The position numbers and the translations under genes were made by a program. The notes below the pieces were generated by a model. That model saw only the letters and a program-made list of their open reading frames with translations, was not told where the DNA came from and ran no database searches. 64,000 nucleotides of DNA, taken from assembly GCA_021730635.1 (NCBI GenBank), contig JAJNNC010000001.1, positions 930,001 through 994,000 of the forward strand. The letters run 5' to 3'. The stretch is from Catalimonadaceae bacterium JC749 (GTDB lineage: Bacteria; Bacteroidota; Bacteroidia; Cytophagales; Cyclobacteriaceae). Of this stretch, positions 27,012 to 36,082 are shown piece by piece (position 1 is the stretch's first letter; each line of letters begins with the position of its first letter).

Positions 27012-28085
27012 ATGAGCACAACCACTACCAATCGTCGAAATTTTATTAAGGGTTCTTTTACTTTAGCAGGCACGGCTCTGTTGTCTCCGGATCTCCATTT
27101 CTATATCAAAAAAAGTAAGCCTGTATTGGGCAAGGAAACCCTGGGGCATAATGGATTTACTTATAGGGTCCATAAAGAATGGGGAAATTTAAATGCATCC
27201 AAAACGCCTGTCAATAATTGTCATGAGATGGTGATGGACTCTCAGGGCAGGCTGATCATGGTCACAGACGAAACCAAAAACAATATTATCATCTACGATA
27301 AGTCGGGTAAGCTGTTAAAAACCTGGGGCACCGCCTATCCCGGAGGACATGGATTATCCATTTTCCGGGAGGGGGAAGAAGATATGTTGTTTATCTGCGA
27401 TCCGAATATTGGCCGGGTCGATAAGACAACCACCGATGGCAAACTGCTCATGACCCTGAAAACACCTCATGAACTGGGTATCTACAAACAAGAGGATCCT
27501 TACAAACCAACAGAAACCGCTATAGCTCCTAACGGAGATATTTATGTGGCCGACGGCTATGGTTCTCAGTATATTATTCAGTATGATGCCAAAGGCAACT
27601 ATATCCGCCATTTCGGTGGGCCGGGCGATGAAGATAATCAGTTTGCTACTGCGCATGGGGTGTGTGTTGATAATCGCGATCAAAGCAATCCTACCCTACT
27701 CTGTACATCCCGGGCTCATAATGCTTTCAAACGCTTCACACTGGACGGACAGTATTTGTCTACTATCTTTTTGCCAGGTGCTTTTGTATGCCGCGCCGTC
27801 ATTGATGAAGATCATTTGTATTCTGGTGTCTGCTGGTCACGTCTAAAATATCTGAACCAGACACCCAACTCCGGTTTTGTCACCATCCTGGATAAGAAGG
27901 ATAAAGTCGTATCCAACCCGGGTGGCACCTCCCCTCAATATGAGCAGGGAAAGCTACAGCTAATGGTGCAAGAAAATCCCGTTTTTATGCATTGCCACGA
28001 CGTGTGCATCGATGAAGATAAAAACATCTATGTCTGCCAGTGGAATGCCAACAAGACCTATCCTGTGAAGCTGGAAAGGGTCTAA
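27012..28085 (+). CDS. Tat-exported NHL-repeat/six-bladed beta-propeller protein
   Basis: A 357-residue protein. The ATG at 27012 is chosen because it directly precedes a twin-arginine signal (TNRRNFIKGSFTLAGTALL); an upstream in-frame TTG at 26961 would only lengthen the n-region. The mature part contains repeated propeller strands of the type GRLIMVTDETKNNIIIYDKSGK and GDIYVADGYGSQYIIQYDAKG, as in NHL-repeat proteins. Such proteins bind ligands or catalyse at the propeller face in the periplasm; the ligand is unknown. It is 949 bp downstream of the DUF1501/cytochrome operon, on the same strand but separated from it by a minus-strand gene. Confidence 0.82.
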   Translation: MSTTTTNRRNFIKGSFTLAGTALLSPDLHFYIKKSKPVLGKETLGHNGFTYRVHKEWGNLNASKTPVNNCHEMVMDSQGRLIMVTDETKNNIIIYDKSGKLLKTWGTAYPGGHGLSIFREGEEDMLFICDPNIGRVDKTTTDGKLLMTLKTPHELGIYKQEDPYKPTETAIAPNGDIYVADGYGSQYIIQYDAKGNYIRHFGGPGDEDNQFATAHGVCVDNRDQSNPTLLCTSRAHNAFKRFTLDGQYLSTIFLPGAFVCRAVIDEDHLYSGVCWSRLKYLNQTPNSGFVTILDKKDKVVSNPGGTSPQYEQGKLQLMVQENPVFMHCHDVCIDEDKNIYVCQWNANKTYPVKLERV

Positions 28086-28545
28086 AGGTAAATCTTTCAG
28101 GTTCGCTGAACTTTGCGAGGAGAGATTTTCCTTTACTGAAGCATCCATTTGCCCAGAGCAAGCTACGGCCCACTTTATGGATCAAGCTAGGTCTGGGCAT
28201 TATCCTCGATGAATAAGGTTTAGTTTACAAAAACTGATCATAAAAAAGCCTATTTTTTTAAATGCCATCGGGAGGAAAGTTATCATATGGCATTACAGAA
28301 TTAGTGTCCGATAGCAAACAGACAATGTTCGTTTATGAACATTTAATTTCTTCCTTACCTGCCTTCTATGCCCCAAAAGTCCTGTTCTGCAAATGGCATA
28401 TTTTTTAATCAAATATAAGAAGGCTGCCCCTGAAGAATGAGGAATCCTGTGCTACGATAAAGCTTGTGAACTTACCCGTAGCATTCACGAAATACCCATC
28501 GGAGGGAGAAGCAACGATCTGTATAGCCCTGCACACTGCACAAGC
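28086..28545. other. Gene-free stretch upstream of the permease cluster
   Basis: No convincing coding sequence lies in these 460 bp. The one structured element I see is an inverted repeat, AATGTTC-N6-GAACATT at 28324-28343, of operator size, about 200 bp before the first permease. No good TAnnTTTG promoter is apparent. Confidence 0.5.
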
Positions 28546-30999
28546 ATGATCAGAAACTACATCCAGATAGCCGTTCGCAATCTGTTCCGGAAAAAAGCCT
28601 ATACCATTATCAATATAGTGGGTTTGGCTACAGGTATTGCCTTCTGTCTGCTGATTTATCTTTACATCCAGTACGAACGATCTTTTGACACTTTTCATGC
28701 GAAAGCAAAACAGTTGTTCCGGGTGGAAATGACCAGTCAGCTGCCTTTGCGGAGGCCAGGCGCTACACCTGAAAAGACTTCTATCTCATTAGGTCTGGAA
28801 AGGAGCAGCCAAATTGTGATGCCTGTCGCGCTGGCGTCCGAACTGCAACACACTTTTCCGGAAATTGTACAAGCCGTACGCTTCAAACCAGGATGGAAAG
28901 AAATTGTAAAGTACCAGGACCAAAGCTTCAACGAAGCGGGTATATTGTATGCGGACCCTGGTTTTCTGAACATGTTTTCTTTTCCTCTCCTTCAGGGAAA
29001 TCCCTCGACAGCACTTGCCACCAAGAATAGCGTAGTCATTTCACAAAAGACAGCCCGGAAGTATTTTGGAAAGGCTGACCCCATCGGTAAAGTGCTTACG
29101 TTTTCCAGAGATCAGCCTACTTTATTGACCGTCACAGGGGTACTGGAAGAGATACCCTCTCATTCCAGTCTGCAGTTTGACTTTCTGCTGCCTATGGAAT
29201 CCAGTCCGGGTTACGAAAACCAGGTAAAAAACGGACTCAATATGGCCTCTGTACTGACTATTATCGAACTAGCAGAAGGTGTTTCACCAGAAACTTTCGG
29301 AGAAAAGCTGGACCGTTTTGGCAAGACCTTTTTCGCCAGCTACATTGACAACTTTCAGGAACGGAATCCTTTTTTTAAGGCTAGTGATTTTCATGTAAGC
29401 ATCCGACTCTTTTCCCAGGGTCATTACGATTTGTCTTTTCCCTGGGGTCATTATACTTCCCTCAGAAATATGTATCAACTGGCCTGCCTGGCAGGTCTTA
29501 TTCTGCTCATTGCCTGCCTCAACTATATTTTACTGACCTTGACCCATACTGCAGCGCGTTCACAGGAAATTGGGCTACGGAAGGTGATCGGGGCCGCCCG
29601 CAGCCAACTGATCAGGCAACTTTGGGTAGAAACCCAGGTGATCGTATTGGTGGCTGTGCTCGGAGGCTGGCTGCTAGCCAACATAATGGCTCCTTACTTT
29701 AACTTTTTAGTGGGCAGTCAATTACCGTTCCATCAGTTTAGCAACTGGGAGATTGTGTTGACCTTACTGGCCACCACCTTGATTGTGGGCACACTGGCAG
29801 GTTTTTACCCAGCCTTATTTATATCAGGATTCAAACCTCTCAGCATGATTCGGAAAAATCAAACTTTCCGGATTAGCCCCAACCTGTCCAGGGTAATGGT
29901 AGTCGTGCAGTATACTACCTGTATAGTGATGCTGATCGCCTCTTTGGTGATTGCTCAACAGATGAAGTTTATGAATGAAAAAGAACTGGGCTTTGATAAA
30001 GAACAGGTACTGATCGTTGAGAATCCGGACTGGAGAGAACCGCAGAAAACAATGGCTACCTGGGAACGCTTACAGGCCTATACTGAGGCAGCCTCTCAGA
30101 TCGTAGGATTCAGTGGCACAGGTCATACTTTTGGAGAAGGCTATAATATTAACCTGGAGAAAATTAATGGAAAAGAAGAAGGCATTGTGGTGTTCGATGT
30201 GGACTATAGCTATTTTGATCTGCTGGGCTTGACAATATTGCAGGGAAGAAACTTCTCACCGGCTATTCCCTCCGATACTTCCCGCCAGGCACCAGCAGTG
30301 GTGATCAATGAAACGCTCTATAAAATGCTGGGTGATGAAGCAACGCTAGGAGAATATAATGAAACGCTCCGAAGAACGATTGTGGGTGTCGTAGAAGATT
30401 ATCATTATACGAGTGTAGCCCTGCCTATTGGCCCTGCCATGCACCAGCTTCGTCCGGCCTCCTCCTTGTTTTTCTGGTTCAGGTTACATACGGCAGACAT
30501 CCCTGTAGCAATCCAGAAGCTTAAGGCGGAATGGCAGAAAATTACAGACAACCAACCCTTTTCTTATACCTTTTTGGATCAGGATGTGGCTAAACTCTAT
30601 GAATCGCAGCAGCGCTGGATGAGCACCATCAATACAGCCACTAGCTTTACTATTCTGGTAGCTTGCCTGGGGTTGTTTGGTTTATCAGGCATTAATGCGT
30701 TGAACCGGGTCAAAGAAATTGGTATCCGAAAAGTAATGGGCGCTTCTGTCCGACAGGTTTTTCTGTTGCTCAACCAAGATATCATCCTTCTGGCTTTGGT
30801 TTCCTTTGTGCTGGCAGTTCCTGTCGCTGGCTTCCTGATGCATCGATGGTTACAGGATTTTGCTTACCATATTGAATTGTCGTGGTCTACCTTTGCGCTT
30901 GCCGGAGGTATGGGTATACTGATGGCCCTGATGGCTGTAGGTTATCATTCGCTCCGGGCGGCACTGGCTAATCCGGCAGAAAGCTTAAAAGATGAATGA
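28546..30999 (+). CDS. ABC transporter permease, MacB/FtsX type (copy 1)
   Basis: This 817-residue inner-membrane protein has the duplicated MacB-like architecture. TM1 is near residues 20-40 (after NYIQIAVRNLFRKK), followed by a large periplasmic MacB_PCD domain (about 45-290). A first FtsX block of three helices spans about 305-430 and carries the coupling motif QEIGLRKVIGAARSQLIRQL. A second periplasmic domain and a second FtsX block (about 700-810, KEIGIRKVMGASVRQVFLLL) complete it. It should pair with a separate ATPase, which is not encoded nearby. Such permeases usually move or eject envelope substrates mechanically. Confidence 0.92.
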   Translation: MIRNYIQIAVRNLFRKKAYTIINIVGLATGIAFCLLIYLYIQYERSFDTFHAKAKQLFRVEMTSQLPLRRPGATPEKTSISLGLERSSQIVMPVALASELQHTFPEIVQAVRFKPGWKEIVKYQDQSFNEAGILYADPGFLNMFSFPLLQGNPSTALATKNSVVISQKTARKYFGKADPIGKVLTFSRDQPTLLTVTGVLEEIPSHSSLQFDFLLPMESSPGYENQVKNGLNMASVLTIIELAEGVSPETFGEKLDRFGKTFFASYIDNFQERNPFFKASDFHVSIRLFSQGHYDLSFPWGHYTSLRNMYQLACLAGLILLIACLNYILLTLTHTAARSQEIGLRKVIGAARSQLIRQLWVETQVIVLVAVLGGWLLANIMAPYFNFLVGSQLPFHQFSNWEIVLTLLATTLIVGTLAGFYPALFISGFKPLSMIRKNQTFRISPNLSRVMVVVQYTTCIVMLIASLVIAQQMKFMNEKELGFDKEQVLIVENPDWREPQKTMATWERLQAYTEAASQIVGFSGTGHTFGEGYNINLEKINGKEEGIVVFDVDYSYFDLLGLTILQGRNFSPAIPSDTSRQAPAVVINETLYKMLGDEATLGEYNETLRRTIVGVVEDYHYTSVALPIGPAMHQLRPASSLFFWFRLHTADIPVAIQKLKAEWQKITDNQPFSYTFLDQDVAKLYESQQRWMSTINTATSFTILVACLGLFGLSGINALNRVKEIGIRKVMGASVRQVFLLLNQDIILLALVSFVLAVPVAGFLMHRWLQDFAYHIELSWSTFALAGGMGILMALMAVGYHSLRAALANPAESLKDE

Positions 31000-31033
31000 G
31001 CCAAATACATAAAATTATATAACAGCTTTATTT

Positions 31034-33412
31034 ATGTATAAGAATTACCTGACCGTTGCTTTCCGTAATCTGCGCCGCTATCGGGATTACGCGCTCATCA
31101 ACTGGATAGGGTTAGCCTTGGGGATCGCCAGTGCCTTGTTTATCTTCTGGATTGTGCGGTTCGAACTAAGCTACGACAATTTTCATCCTTTCAGCGATCG
31201 TATCTACCGGGTGAATTTTGGTGACAAACAAGGTGATGTGGATATGGGTTCTTACCCTGGATTATACCAGGCCCTGATCCACGATTTCCCTGAAGTAGAG
31301 AAAGCCGCTGTGATCTTCCGGATGAATCCCGATCATTTACAGATCAAAATAGAAGAACAACTGTATAAGCTAAACGGAGTTTTCTTTGCCCATCCTGAAT
31401 TTTTTGAGATGACCGCCTTTGCATGGAAAGCCGGGAATCCGCAAACAGCCCTGAGCAAACCCGGACAGGCAGTGATCGATGAGGCCACCGCTGAAAAATA
31501 CTTTGGAGGCGACGCTTTAGGAAAAACCCTTCTTTACGACAACCGGCTGGAAGTTACCATCAGTGGCATTCTGAAAAAGATACCTGTGAATACAGATTTC
31601 CCCCTTCAGATGGTTATTTCTTATGCTTCTCTTCAAACCTACGATCCTGATTTTGATGAGAATAGTTGGAGTGGGTGGAACTCTTACTACCAGACGTTTA
31701 TGCTGTTGGAAAGAGGAACGCATCCTGAAGATTTGGAAGCCAAGTTTCCGGCTATGATGGAGAAATACACCAAAATCCCCTCTGAGCAACAACGCTACTA
31801 TGGTGTGCTTCAATCTCTTAAGGATATTCATTTTGACCCTCTGCCGGGGAATTTCAATGACCACACTTTTCCCAGGGAAAGTTTACAGGTATTACTCCTG
31901 ATTGGAATTTTCCTGGTGATTACTGCCTGTGTCAACTTCATTAATCTGGCTACGGCCCATGCTGTCAGGCGAAGTAAAGAGGTAGGCATTCGCAAGGTTT
32001 TGGGAAGCAGCAATCAGCAGATTTTCTCCCAATTTATTGGTGAGACTGCCTTTCTTACCTTTTTCTCCATCTTGCTGGCCATTCTTATAGCTAATCAGTT
32101 TTTCCATTATCTGCAAACGATCATTGGCATTACGCCTGGCCTGGAACAAACCTGGGATTCGGACATACTCCTTTTTCTCCTTGGATTGGGAGTTATCGTC
32201 AGCCTGCTGGCCGGTTTCTATCCGGCACTGGTCTTGTCCGCCTTTCGCCCGGTAAGAGCCGTTAAACATCAGACAGACAGTTCTGGCAAAGGAGGCTTAT
32301 GGCTGCGACGGGCACTTGTGGTACTGCAGTTTACCATTTCCCAGGTGCTGATTATCTGTACGCTCATTGCCCTGAGCCAGATGAATTATTTTCAGCGAAA
32401 GTCATTAGGATTTAATAAAGAGGCAGTGGTCACTTTTGATGTACCGGTGCGTACTGAGCCAATCCGGGAAAGATTACGCCTGCAGCTTTTGTCAGAAGCT
32501 CATATTCAGGAGGTCACTTTTAGCCTGAATACCCCAGCTGCCACCATTAATAAGTGGTGGACAGGTCTGAGCCATCATTCTTTTGAAGAAGATTTTCGCA
32601 CCTACGAACTCAAGTTTGCCGATGAACACTTTCTGGATTTTTATAGGATTCCTGTACTGGCCGGCCGGAAACTTTATCCGGCTGATTCTAACTATGTATT
32701 ATTGAATGAAACGGCTGTTCGTGACCTGGGCTTTGATCAACCGGAAGAAGCTTTGGGAGAAATTGTAAACTATTGGGGAAGGGATGTGCAGGTGGTAGGG
32801 ATCGTACAGGATTTCAACACCCAGTCTTTACATTCAGTAATTCATCCTGTTTTGATTACCAAAAATGATGGCTTACTGGTAAAAGGATCTGTTCGAATCG
32901 ACATGAACCATGCAGCTTCAGCGCTGCAATCGATAGAAAAGGTATGGAAAAATGTGTTTCCCGATTATTATTATGAATATGCTTTTCTCGACGATCAGCT
33001 GGCTACCTTTTATCGTGAAGAAACCCGTTTGTCTAAATTGTTGAGTCTGTTCACCATAGTGGCTATTATCATTGGTTGTATCGGCCTCTATGGTTTGATC
33101 TCTTTTGTGACGACACAACGCACTAAGGAAGTAGGCATCCGGAAGACCCTGGGTGCTTCTGTGCTCAGTATTGTATTGCTTTTCTCCAAAGAGTTTATTC
33201 GTTTGTTAATCATTGCCTTTGTGATGGCAGCCGTGATTGGTTGGTATGCGATGAGCTATTGGCTGGAAGGGTTTGCGTATCAGATTGATATAGGCACAAG
33301 ATTTTTCTTACTGGCAGGTGGCCTGGCTATGCTGATTGCCCTCTTGACAGTGAGTTATCAAAGTATTAAGGCAGCCTTGAATAATCCGGTGAAAAGTCTG
33401 AGAGATGAATAA
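31034..33412 (+). CDS. ABC transporter permease, MacB/FtsX type (copy 2)
   Basis: A 792-residue paralogue with the same layout: an N-terminal YLTVAFRNLRRYRDYALIN segment and TM1, MacB_PCD, an FtsX block with SKEVGIRKVLGSSNQQIF (about residues 315-335), a second periplasmic domain, and a C-terminal FtsX block with TKEVGIRKTLGASVLSIV. It starts 34 bp after copy 1, so the two are probably co-transcribed. Extracytoplasmic domains differ strongly from those of the neighbours, suggesting different substrates or partners. Confidence 0.92.
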   Translation: MYKNYLTVAFRNLRRYRDYALINWIGLALGIASALFIFWIVRFELSYDNFHPFSDRIYRVNFGDKQGDVDMGSYPGLYQALIHDFPEVEKAAVIFRMNPDHLQIKIEEQLYKLNGVFFAHPEFFEMTAFAWKAGNPQTALSKPGQAVIDEATAEKYFGGDALGKTLLYDNRLEVTISGILKKIPVNTDFPLQMVISYASLQTYDPDFDENSWSGWNSYYQTFMLLERGTHPEDLEAKFPAMMEKYTKIPSEQQRYYGVLQSLKDIHFDPLPGNFNDHTFPRESLQVLLLIGIFLVITACVNFINLATAHAVRRSKEVGIRKVLGSSNQQIFSQFIGETAFLTFFSILLAILIANQFFHYLQTIIGITPGLEQTWDSDILLFLLGLGVIVSLLAGFYPALVLSAFRPVRAVKHQTDSSGKGGLWLRRALVVLQFTISQVLIICTLIALSQMNYFQRKSLGFNKEAVVTFDVPVRTEPIRERLRLQLLSEAHIQEVTFSLNTPAATINKWWTGLSHHSFEEDFRTYELKFADEHFLDFYRIPVLAGRKLYPADSNYVLLNETAVRDLGFDQPEEALGEIVNYWGRDVQVVGIVQDFNTQSLHSVIHPVLITKNDGLLVKGSVRIDMNHAASALQSIEKVWKNVFPDYYYEYAFLDDQLATFYREETRLSKLLSLFTIVAIIIGCIGLYGLISFVTTQRTKEVGIRKTLGASVLSIVLLFSKEFIRLLIIAFVMAAVIGWYAMSYWLEGFAYQIDIGTRFFLLAGGLAMLIALLTVSYQSIKAALNNPVKSLRDE

Positions 33413-33415
33413 AAC

Positions 33416-33526
33416 ACGGTAGTACGGTATACGGTGGAATGGTGTACGGTTTACGGTTAATGGTATATTTTAATTACCCTTTTACCGTATACCCTGTACC
33501 GTTCCACCGTATTACCGAACTACCGT
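33416..33526. repeat. 111-bp imperfect inverted repeat built from ACGGTA-like units
   Basis: The left arm from 33416 (ACGGTAGTACGGTATACGGT...) pairs with the right arm ending at 33526, whose reverse complement begins ACGGTAGTTCGGTAATACGG. The first about 30 bp of the arms match with few differences. Matching continues more weakly towards a central A/T-rich loop near 33464-33476. Each arm also contains several direct ACGGT/ACGGTT units. It fills the gap between permease copies 2 and 3. It could form a long cruciform or RNA hairpin and resembles REP-type intergenic elements. Confidence 0.8.
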
Positions 33527-33548
33527 TTACCCTTATCTAAAAATAACT

Positions 33549-35945
33549 ATGCTTAAAAACTATCTCATCATCGCCCTCCGCAACCTCGCCAAACATAAAG
33601 TGTACGCTTTGATTAACATCTTGGGTCTGGCTATTGGCATGGCAGCTTGCCTGATTATTTTTCTCTTTATCACAGATGAGTTAAGCTTTGATAATCTTCA
33701 TCAAAAGAAAGAACAGATTTACCGACTCGATGAAGTACAATCTTTTGAAGGAATGAGCCCGCAAAATGTGGCCTTGTCTATGCCGGGCATGGGTCCTAAT
33801 CTGTTGAATGAAATGCCGGAAATTCAAAGTTTTACGCGTTACTGGAATTGGGGCAGTATTTTGTATAAGCATGGAGAACAACAATTGATGATTGAAACTA
33901 CAGTTGTCGTAGATTCTACTTTTTTAGAAATATTTGATTTTCGCCTCGTACAAGGTGATCCATTGAGTGCCCTGGACGAACCCTACAGTCTGCTAGTGAC
34001 GGAAGAAACGGCCCGCAAAGTTTTTGACAAAACAGACGTGCTGGGAGCGCAGTTGGTACTGAACGAAGACAATTATAAGATTACTGGCGTACTGGCCGAT
34101 GTACCTGAAAATTCACACCTGCAATTTGATGCGCTCGTTTCCATCAATACGGTAACAAGGAGCAATCCGCAATTCAATGATCGATGGGGTTCTAATTTTC
34201 TGGTCACTTACTTACTGCTGGAGCCTAACGTGAATATAGCGAATCTGGAAAGCAAATTCCCCAAGTTTCTGCAGTCCCATATGAACGAAGAAGTAACCAA
34301 CTATTATACGTTGTATCTTCAACCGTTGTCAGAAGTGCATTTGGGTTCTGTAAACATTGAACATGACTATCAGAATTACAGAAAGTTTGATGGCACTTAT
34401 ATCAAAGTATTTTCTATCCTGGCCTTCTTTGTTTTAGTGATAGCCAGTATCAATTTCATGAATTTATCGGTAGCCCGCTCTTCTACCCGATCCAAGGAGG
34501 TAGGCATCCGTAAATCTATAGGGGCTTTGCGCAGGCAATTAATCAATCAGTTTTTAGGAGAATCAGTGTTACTGACCCTAATGGCCCTTGTCTTGGCTGT
34601 GATGATTGCTGCTGTCGCAATCCCTTCTCTGAACATGATCACCAGCCGGACTTTATCCCTGATCACCCTGACAGACAATATGGGTATGATTCTGATCATC
34701 TTATGGGTAGCCTGTCTGGTAGGTATTATAGCAGGTTCTTACCCGGCTTTTTTCCTTTCTTCCTTTCAGCCGGCCAAAGTACTCAAAGGCAGAATGGATA
34801 GGTTGAGCAAAAAATCATATCTGAGAAGTGGGCTGGTTGTGGTTCAGTTTGCCATCGCCATTGCCCTGATCGTGGGCACAGTGCTGGCCATTCAGCAGCT
34901 TCAGTTTATGAAAAACAAGGATATTGGTTTCAACAAGGATCAGATGATGCTGATTCCTATGAGCCAGACAGCCAATGAGAAATATGAAACACTGAAAAAC
35001 GAATTGTCTCAACAACCCCATATCAAAGGGGTTACAGCTTCCGGCCAACGCATGGGTAATAATCTGCACCAGACAGGCGCTAAAGTTAAAACAGACACGG
35101 CTATGCGTGAACTGACAGTATCACAGATTAATGTAGATTATGACTTTCTGAAAGTTTATGATATTCAGCTCAAAGAAGGACGAAGTTTTTCTAAAGAATT
35201 TACGACCGATCAGGGCTATGGATTTATTATCAATGAATCGCTGGCAAAAGAACTGGGTTTGACCAGTCCCCTGGGCGCTCAGTTTGGCTTTGGATGGTAT
35301 CATAACGATACACTGGGCACCATCATTGGCGTAACCGAAGACTTTAATTTCAATTCTTTGCATCACCAGATCAATACACTTTGTATGCACTTACATCCGG
35401 AATGGGGATTCAGTGAATTGTCTGTGAAAGTGGACGCTCAACACATCAACGAATCTATTGAAGAAGTAAGAAGTGTATGGAATGCCCTGGTGACAGACCG
35501 CCCCTTTGAATACAGCTTTTTGGATGAACAATTTGAAGACCTCTACCGGGCCGATGAGCAAATGAGCAGTATTGTCTCCATCATCGCTGGTTTAGCCGTT
35601 ATCATTGCCTGTCTGGGGCTCTTCGGTCTGGCTTCTATCACTACGGAACAGCGGACGAAAGAAATAGGCATCCGGAAAGTGCTGGGCGCTTCCATGCTTC
35701 AACTATTGTTAGTGTTGTCCAAACATTTTGCCTGGTTAGTGATCCTAGCCTTTTTAGTGGCTGTTCCGGTTACCTACTATCTGATGCAGGAATGGTTGGC
35801 TGGGTTTGCCTACCGGATCTCTATGGGAGTGGGTGTATTCATCTTTGCCGGAGGCATTTCGTTGTTGGTTGCCCTCATCACTATCAGCTTTCAAACTACC
35901 AAAACAGCCCTGGCCAATCCGGTGGATAGTTTGCGAAACGAGTAA
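33549..35945 (+). CDS. ABC transporter permease, MacB/FtsX type (copy 3)
   Basis: This 798-residue paralogue again has TM1 after YLIIALRNLAKHK, a MacB_PCD domain, an FtsX block with SKEVGIRKSIGALRRQLINQ (about residues 315-335), a second periplasmic domain and a terminal FtsX block with TKEIGIRKVLGASMLQLLLV. It is separated from copy 2 by the 111-bp inverted repeat, which may end the upstream transcript or modulate read-through. It converges on pruA. No ATPase or membrane-fusion protein gene is present. Confidence 0.92.
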   Translation: MLKNYLIIALRNLAKHKVYALINILGLAIGMAACLIIFLFITDELSFDNLHQKKEQIYRLDEVQSFEGMSPQNVALSMPGMGPNLLNEMPEIQSFTRYWNWGSILYKHGEQQLMIETTVVVDSTFLEIFDFRLVQGDPLSALDEPYSLLVTEETARKVFDKTDVLGAQLVLNEDNYKITGVLADVPENSHLQFDALVSINTVTRSNPQFNDRWGSNFLVTYLLLEPNVNIANLESKFPKFLQSHMNEEVTNYYTLYLQPLSEVHLGSVNIEHDYQNYRKFDGTYIKVFSILAFFVLVIASINFMNLSVARSSTRSKEVGIRKSIGALRRQLINQFLGESVLLTLMALVLAVMIAAVAIPSLNMITSRTLSLITLTDNMGMILIILWVACLVGIIAGSYPAFFLSSFQPAKVLKGRMDRLSKKSYLRSGLVVVQFAIAIALIVGTVLAIQQLQFMKNKDIGFNKDQMMLIPMSQTANEKYETLKNELSQQPHIKGVTASGQRMGNNLHQTGAKVKTDTAMRELTVSQINVDYDFLKVYDIQLKEGRSFSKEFTTDQGYGFIINESLAKELGLTSPLGAQFGFGWYHNDTLGTIIGVTEDFNFNSLHHQINTLCMHLHPEWGFSELSVKVDAQHINESIEEVRSVWNALVTDRPFEYSFLDEQFEDLYRADEQMSSIVSIIAGLAVIIACLGLFGLASITTEQRTKEIGIRKVLGASMLQLLLVLSKHFAWLVILAFLVAVPVTYYLMQEWLAGFAYRISMGVGVFIFAGGISLLVALITISFQTTKTALANPVDSLRNE

Positions 35946-36082
35946 TACCGCCCGAAGGTGCTTATTTACCTCAGGAGAAACCATAGCTTTGCACCTCTTA
36001 TTATTTTCTTTCGGCAAAACAGCTACCATCTGTCTTTACAGACTTTAAAAAGATATAAATGCCATTCGGAGCCAATAACTTT

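Noticed and set aside
28405-28698. Minus-strand frame overlapping the first permease start
   Set aside because: Its second half is antisense to the conserved N-terminus of the permease, and the upstream half shows no domain.
33416-33526. Repeated ACGGTA units as a CRISPR array
   Set aside because: Units are short, irregular and arranged as two opposing arms without uniform spacers; no cas genes.
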